From Rhynchopus euleeides (taxonomy: Eukaryota; Euglenozoa; Diplonemea; Diplonemida; Diplonemidae), in the NCBI GenBank assembly GCA_963210315.1, contig OY723251.1, positions 2,294,001 through 2,358,000 on the forward strand: a stretch of 64,000 bases of DNA, written 5' to 3'. Within the stretch, counting starts at the first letter, position 1, and every line of letters starts with the position of its first letter. The notes beneath the pieces were generated by a model. It did not search any database and was not told the DNA's origin. It saw only the letters and a list, made by a program, of their open reading frames with translations. A program made the position numbers and the translations under genes. Positions 60,932 to 64,000 of the stretch are shown piece after piece.

Positions 60932-63328
60932 ATGTCACATCCCGTGTCTCCCCCCGCGCATCTGCCTGGTTTGAAGGCTGAGAACAGCCTGGCCTTCGAC
61001 AATATCACGAACTTCAACCCCCAGCCGTCTTGGTCGACGCCGACGGATACGAGCCACCGGACCTCTCGTGGCAGCGGGTTCAACACGCGCTCCTCCGTGC
61101 CGCGGTCGCCCATGAACCCTTTGTTCCGGTCTCCCTCGCGGGACGGTGTGCAGCAGTTCGACGAACCTACCGAGAGGGATGAAGACGACGAAAGCGAGTC
61201 GTACCTCCAGCGCTGCATCCCACAGCACCTCGGCGAGTTGCCGGAGAGCGTCCTCATCCGCCGTGTGATCGGGTGCTCCTGCAGCGCGGTGGTGCCGCTC
61301 GCCTGCATTGCCGGTGCCATCACGGCGGAAAGCTTCTCCCCGTATATCGCTGCGGCGGCAGGGTCGTTCGCGCTTCTCGGCGTCGCATCCGTTGTGTGCG
61401 TGTTGCAGATGCGCAACGTCAGCAGCGTGGCTGCTGAGCTCTTTGCGTACACCTTCGCCGCAGCCGCCATCCTGCTGGACTTTGGGGCGACGCAGAAGGG
61501 CGGTGCCCTGCAGCACCTCTGGTGGGGCGTGCTCCTCGCTGCCGACATCCTCTTCCTCACCAACGCGAAGGTGCGTGCTCTCTGCGTGGTGATGGGGTGT
61601 GCTGCGGTGTGGGTTGTGGCGGGGCACGCAGAGACGGCGCTACACGTCGGCATGCTGCGCTTCGACAGCGGTGTGTGCGACTGCGACGACCCGCCGTGCG
61701 TCCCCCACCTGCGCAGCGCCATGTCCGCCCTGGTGCCGCTCGTGGTGTTGATTTTCGACTGCGCTGCGAAGAAGCTAATGTCAGATCGATACCACAAGTC
61801 GCTCCGCGCGCCTGTCAATCCCCCGAATCGAGGGCCCACCGCCGATGAACTTCTCCACGATACCGTGACCCTTGTCAACGCGCTTGCGGTCTGCGTGAGT
61901 GTCTTTGACCTCGATGCTGCGGACGCGATGCTCGGCCCCAGCAGCCGTGTCCCTGACGCACTGCAGCATGCCCTGCACGAGATTGTGGGTCACCTCCGGA
62001 AGTACAAAGCCTACATCCCCAACGCGCATGTCCCTGTCCCCTTGGCGGAGACGATGCAACTCCCCAACGGCCTGCTGCTTCTGTCAGAGCTGTTCGCCAA
62101 CGCCAACATCGCAGATGCTGTGTGCGACGACATGGAGAATGCCGATAGCCACAGGAACAGCTCCAAGTCGAACCCCTTCGGCACCCCTTTGCGCGGGACC
62201 AGCACGGAGCTGTCACGCGAGAGCACCTCGGAGGTGTGGGACCGGAGCAGCATCGGGGGGCGCAGCCAGCGCAGCGTGCACTCGGCCGCCCATGTCGCTA
62301 ACAAATTGCTCGCCGTGCAGCGGCGCGAGATGAAGCTCCGCTACAGCAGCATCAGCCTTGTCGTGACGAACCTCGCAGGCACCCTCGGGTCGCGCAACGG
62401 GCTTCTGGGCGGCGCGCTGGACGACCTGCGGGAGGTAGGCTACGCCAGCGTCGAGGAGAGCGTCGGCAGGCACCTCAAGGCAGCCATCTCCGCCTTCCAG
62501 CCGCGCAAAGGCGTCATCGACCTCTTCCTCGGGGACAGGGTCTACGCCTCCTTCAACGCATCCCGCCCCTGCGTCTCCCACGCCGTCGCCGCGATGTCCA
62601 GCGCGAAGGAGTTTGTCAAATCGCAGATCTCCCTCGAATGCAACGCGGCCATCGCCTCCGGAAAGGTCCTCTGCGGCGACGTGGGCTGCGAGGACATGCG
62701 CAGATACACGATGTTCGGCAAGCTCCCCCTCACAGTTGCTGCTCTGGAGCGTGCTGGGCGTGCCCTGGGCATCCGGCTTGTCACAGACAACCCGACGCAG
62801 AAGGACGTCTTTGTTGAGAACGAGCTGCGGCTGTTCCCCCGCAAGCTCTCCGTGATGAAGTACGGCAAAGACCACCCCGCAGCATCAGGCGACCTCGAAC
62901 GCTCTGTGGGGGCGGGCATGTCTCCCGTGTCCTCGCCGATCCTCCCTCCCACAGCGGGGAATCTGACGCGCATCCCGTCGCGCATCGTGCGGCGGGGGCA
63001 TTCGCACGCCGCCTCCAGCTCCATGTTGCAGCTGCAGGGCACAGAGATACACAGCACCCTGCTGTGGGAGGCGGTGCTGACCCAGGATGACGCACAGGCA
63101 GGCGACCCGCGGACCCGCCGCCGCAACACCGAATGGATGTACGAGTTGGAGGCTGCATCGGGGGCCGACTGGACGAAGTACAACTCAGCGATGAAGAAGT
63201 TCCTCCACGGAGAGACCATCACCACAGTGCTTGAGGCACTCACGAACAACAACGACCTGTCGCTGAAGGTGCAGAATGCCTTAGAGGACGCAACCGCAGG
63301 GTCAGAGCCCTTTATCATATGGGCGTGA
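60932..63328 (+). CDS. multi-pass membrane protein with degenerate class III cyclase domain
   Basis: 798 aa from the ATG at 60932, which directly follows CCTCCCCCACAAG, a good (trans-)splice acceptor. The frame is open further upstream, but that part is low-quality. The N-terminus (1-108) is Ser/Pro-rich and acidic. About six hydrophobic segments lie at ~112-132, 138-158, 166-184, 196-212, 216-232 and 264-280. A cyclase-like domain follows at ~465-640: YSSISLVVTNLAGTLGS, FLGDRVYASFN, GKVLCGDVGCEDMRRYTMFG, and PLTVAALERAG. The first metal-binding Asp is Asn480 and the catalytic Asn/Arg segment is altered, so it is probably a pseudo-cyclase or a regulatory domain. The topology resembles conserved kinetoplastid cyclase-like membrane proteins. 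The C-terminal ~160 residues are unassigned. Confidence 0.75.
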   Translation: MSHPVSPPAHLPGLKAENSLAFDNITNFNPQPSWSTPTDTSHRTSRGSGFNTRSSVPRSPMNPLFRSPSRDGVQQFDEPTERDEDDESESYLQRCIPQHLGELPESVLIRRVIGCSCSAVVPLACIAGAITAESFSPYIAAAAGSFALLGVASVVCVLQMRNVSSVAAELFAYTFAAAAILLDFGATQKGGALQHLWWGVLLAADILFLTNAKVRALCVVMGCAAVWVVAGHAETALHVGMLRFDSGVCDCDDPPCVPHLRSAMSALVPLVVLIFDCAAKKLMSDRYHKSLRAPVNPPNRGPTADELLHDTVTLVNALAVCVSVFDLDAADAMLGPSSRVPDALQHALHEIVGHLRKYKAYIPNAHVPVPLAETMQLPNGLLLLSELFANANIADAVCDDMENADSHRNSSKSNPFGTPLRGTSTELSRESTSEVWDRSSIGGRSQRSVHSAAHVANKLLAVQRREMKLRYSSISLVVTNLAGTLGSRNGLLGGALDDLREVGYASVEESVGRHLKAAISAFQPRKGVIDLFLGDRVYASFNASRPCVSHAVAAMSSAKEFVKSQISLECNAAIASGKVLCGDVGCEDMRRYTMFGKLPLTVAALERAGRALGIRLVTDNPTQKDVFVENELRLFPRKLSVMKYGKDHPAASGDLERSVGAGMSPVSSPILPPTAGNLTRIPSRIVRRGHSHAASSSMLQLQGTEIHSTLLWEAVLTQDDAQAGDPRTRRRNTEWMYELEAASGADWTKYNSAMKKFLHGETITTVLEALTNNNDLSLKVQNALEDATAGSEPFIIWA

Positions 63329-63530
63329 TATGTGTGGATGCTGTGAGAACCCTTGTGTAGTTCGTGTCGGGTCGTTGTCTCGAGGCCCGCGCTGTGCCCC
63401 TCCACATGACGATCCGCATCAAGAGAGAGGAGGGCCTTGGGGTGGTGGCGGGATCGTCAGCACATCAAAAGGTGATTATTGGGTATGACGAGAAGAACGA
63501 ACCGCTATTTTTTCGCAAATCCGACACTTG

Positions 63531-63629
63531 GGGGGCCCTCGCTACCAGATGTGACTGAGTGAGAAGAAGTGAGCTCCAGCCCACTTCCCCTCACTGACTG
63601 ACGAGCTGTGACTGGTAGCGAGGGCCCCC
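63531..63629. mobile_element. MITE family 1 copy, TSD TTG
   Basis: 99 bp, GGGGGCCCTCGCTACC ... GTAGCGAGGGCCCCC, flanked by TTG at 63528-63530 and 63630-63632. Confidence 0.85.
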
Positions 63630-63632
63630 TTG

Positions 63633-63741
63633 GGGGGTCTTCGCTATGGGGTGATCGTCAGTGCATTTTTGGTGCATTTCCTGTTGAATTAGCTGAAAAC
63701 TGACGAAGATTGACGAAGAATAACGACCAGCGAAGACCCCC
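63633..63741. mobile_element. MITE family 2 copy, TSD TTG, abutting a MITE-1
   Basis: 109 bp, GGGGGTCTTCGCTATGG ... CAGCGAAGACCCCC, flanked by TTG at 63630-63632 and 63742-63744. It shares one TTG with the neighbouring MITE-1. Confidence 0.85.
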
Positions 63742-64000
63742 TTGGGGGGGGGGGGTAGGGCGGGTCGAAAGCCTGTCCCAAAGTGGTGATTTTCGACATA
63801 GCAGCCGCGACCCTCTATTTGACCTTCTGACCCCCCAGAACCCACCATACCCCGGTTTTTGGGCCCAATGAGTCCGATTTTCGGGTTCCCGAGCCCCGGA
63901 AAGTCGAATTTTGATGATGTCAAAATTTTGTCCCCTATACTGCACCTCAGGGTCACGCACAGGTTTACCAGTACACCGTCAGTCCATGTGCGCGCCCACT
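63742..64000. other. right-edge sequence, no gene
   Basis: G-run, then sequence stylistically like the diverged units at 36.6-37.1 kb (CCCGAGCCCCGGAAA, CGATTTTCGGG) but not clearly the same repeat. Confidence 0.35.

Overview
The window looks like nuclear DNA of a repeat-rich, GC-rich unicellular eukaryote. My best guess is a euglenozoan of the diplonemid type. Reasons: (i) one protein gene (TRM1) has four spliceosomal introns with GTATGY donors and CAG acceptors; (ii) all five host-like genes lie on the + strand, with pyrimidine tracts and AG sites just upstream of some start codons, as expected for trans-spliced genes; (iii) a retrotransposon has the order gag / tyrosine recombinase / RT-RNase H known from kinetoplastid VIPER- and TATE-type elements; (iv) a recurrent TTTCTGTACTTCAG motif resembles, from memory, the 3' end of the diplonemid spliced leader. 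The taxon is an inference.

Host-like genes: a secreted bacterial-type AA10 lytic polysaccharide monooxygenase (LPMO) with two cysteine-rich modules (9552-10592); two related secreted DsbA-fold proteins with a CxxT site (18657-19394 and 21383-22069); tRNA guanine-26 dimethyltransferase TRM1 (23124-25829, five exons); and a multi-pass membrane protein with a degenerate class III cyclase domain (60932-63328).

Most of the rest is mobile DNA. The 3' part of an autonomous tyrosine-recombinase (YR) retrotransposon occupies 1 to about 3560. Four copies of a large element, called E1 here, lie at 3590-8816 (-), 12314-17459 (+), 39916-41368 (-, truncated) and 43039-47994 (+). E1 has no recognisable protein, carries two minisatellite arrays and has A1...B1-A2-B2 split direct repeats. 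The first two copies flank the LPMO gene as an inverted pair. Two copies of a decayed LINE (coiled coil, OTU-like protease, endonuclease remnant, RT remnant) face each other at 31.8-36.2 kb (-) and 51.7-56.1 kb (+); a third fragment lies at 41.4-42.8 kb. Both full copies run into 31-bp tandem arrays (29.2-31.8 and 56.1-58.6 kb). They form the outer parts of an inverted repeat with ~9.7-kb arms (about 31.7-41.37 and 46.54-56.2 kb) around a ~5.2-kb spacer.

Smaller items include two MITE families with G-rich terminal inverted repeats and 3-bp target duplications, a ~570-bp AT-rich nested palindrome near 27.2 kb, several long hairpins, and a GC-rich hairpin repeat present five times. The main new idea is that several repeat families share one terminal signature (GGTGGAAGCG...CAAYGCA) and a common split-direct-repeat layout. 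That suggests non-autonomous elements mobilised by the tyrosine recombinase of the element at the left edge.
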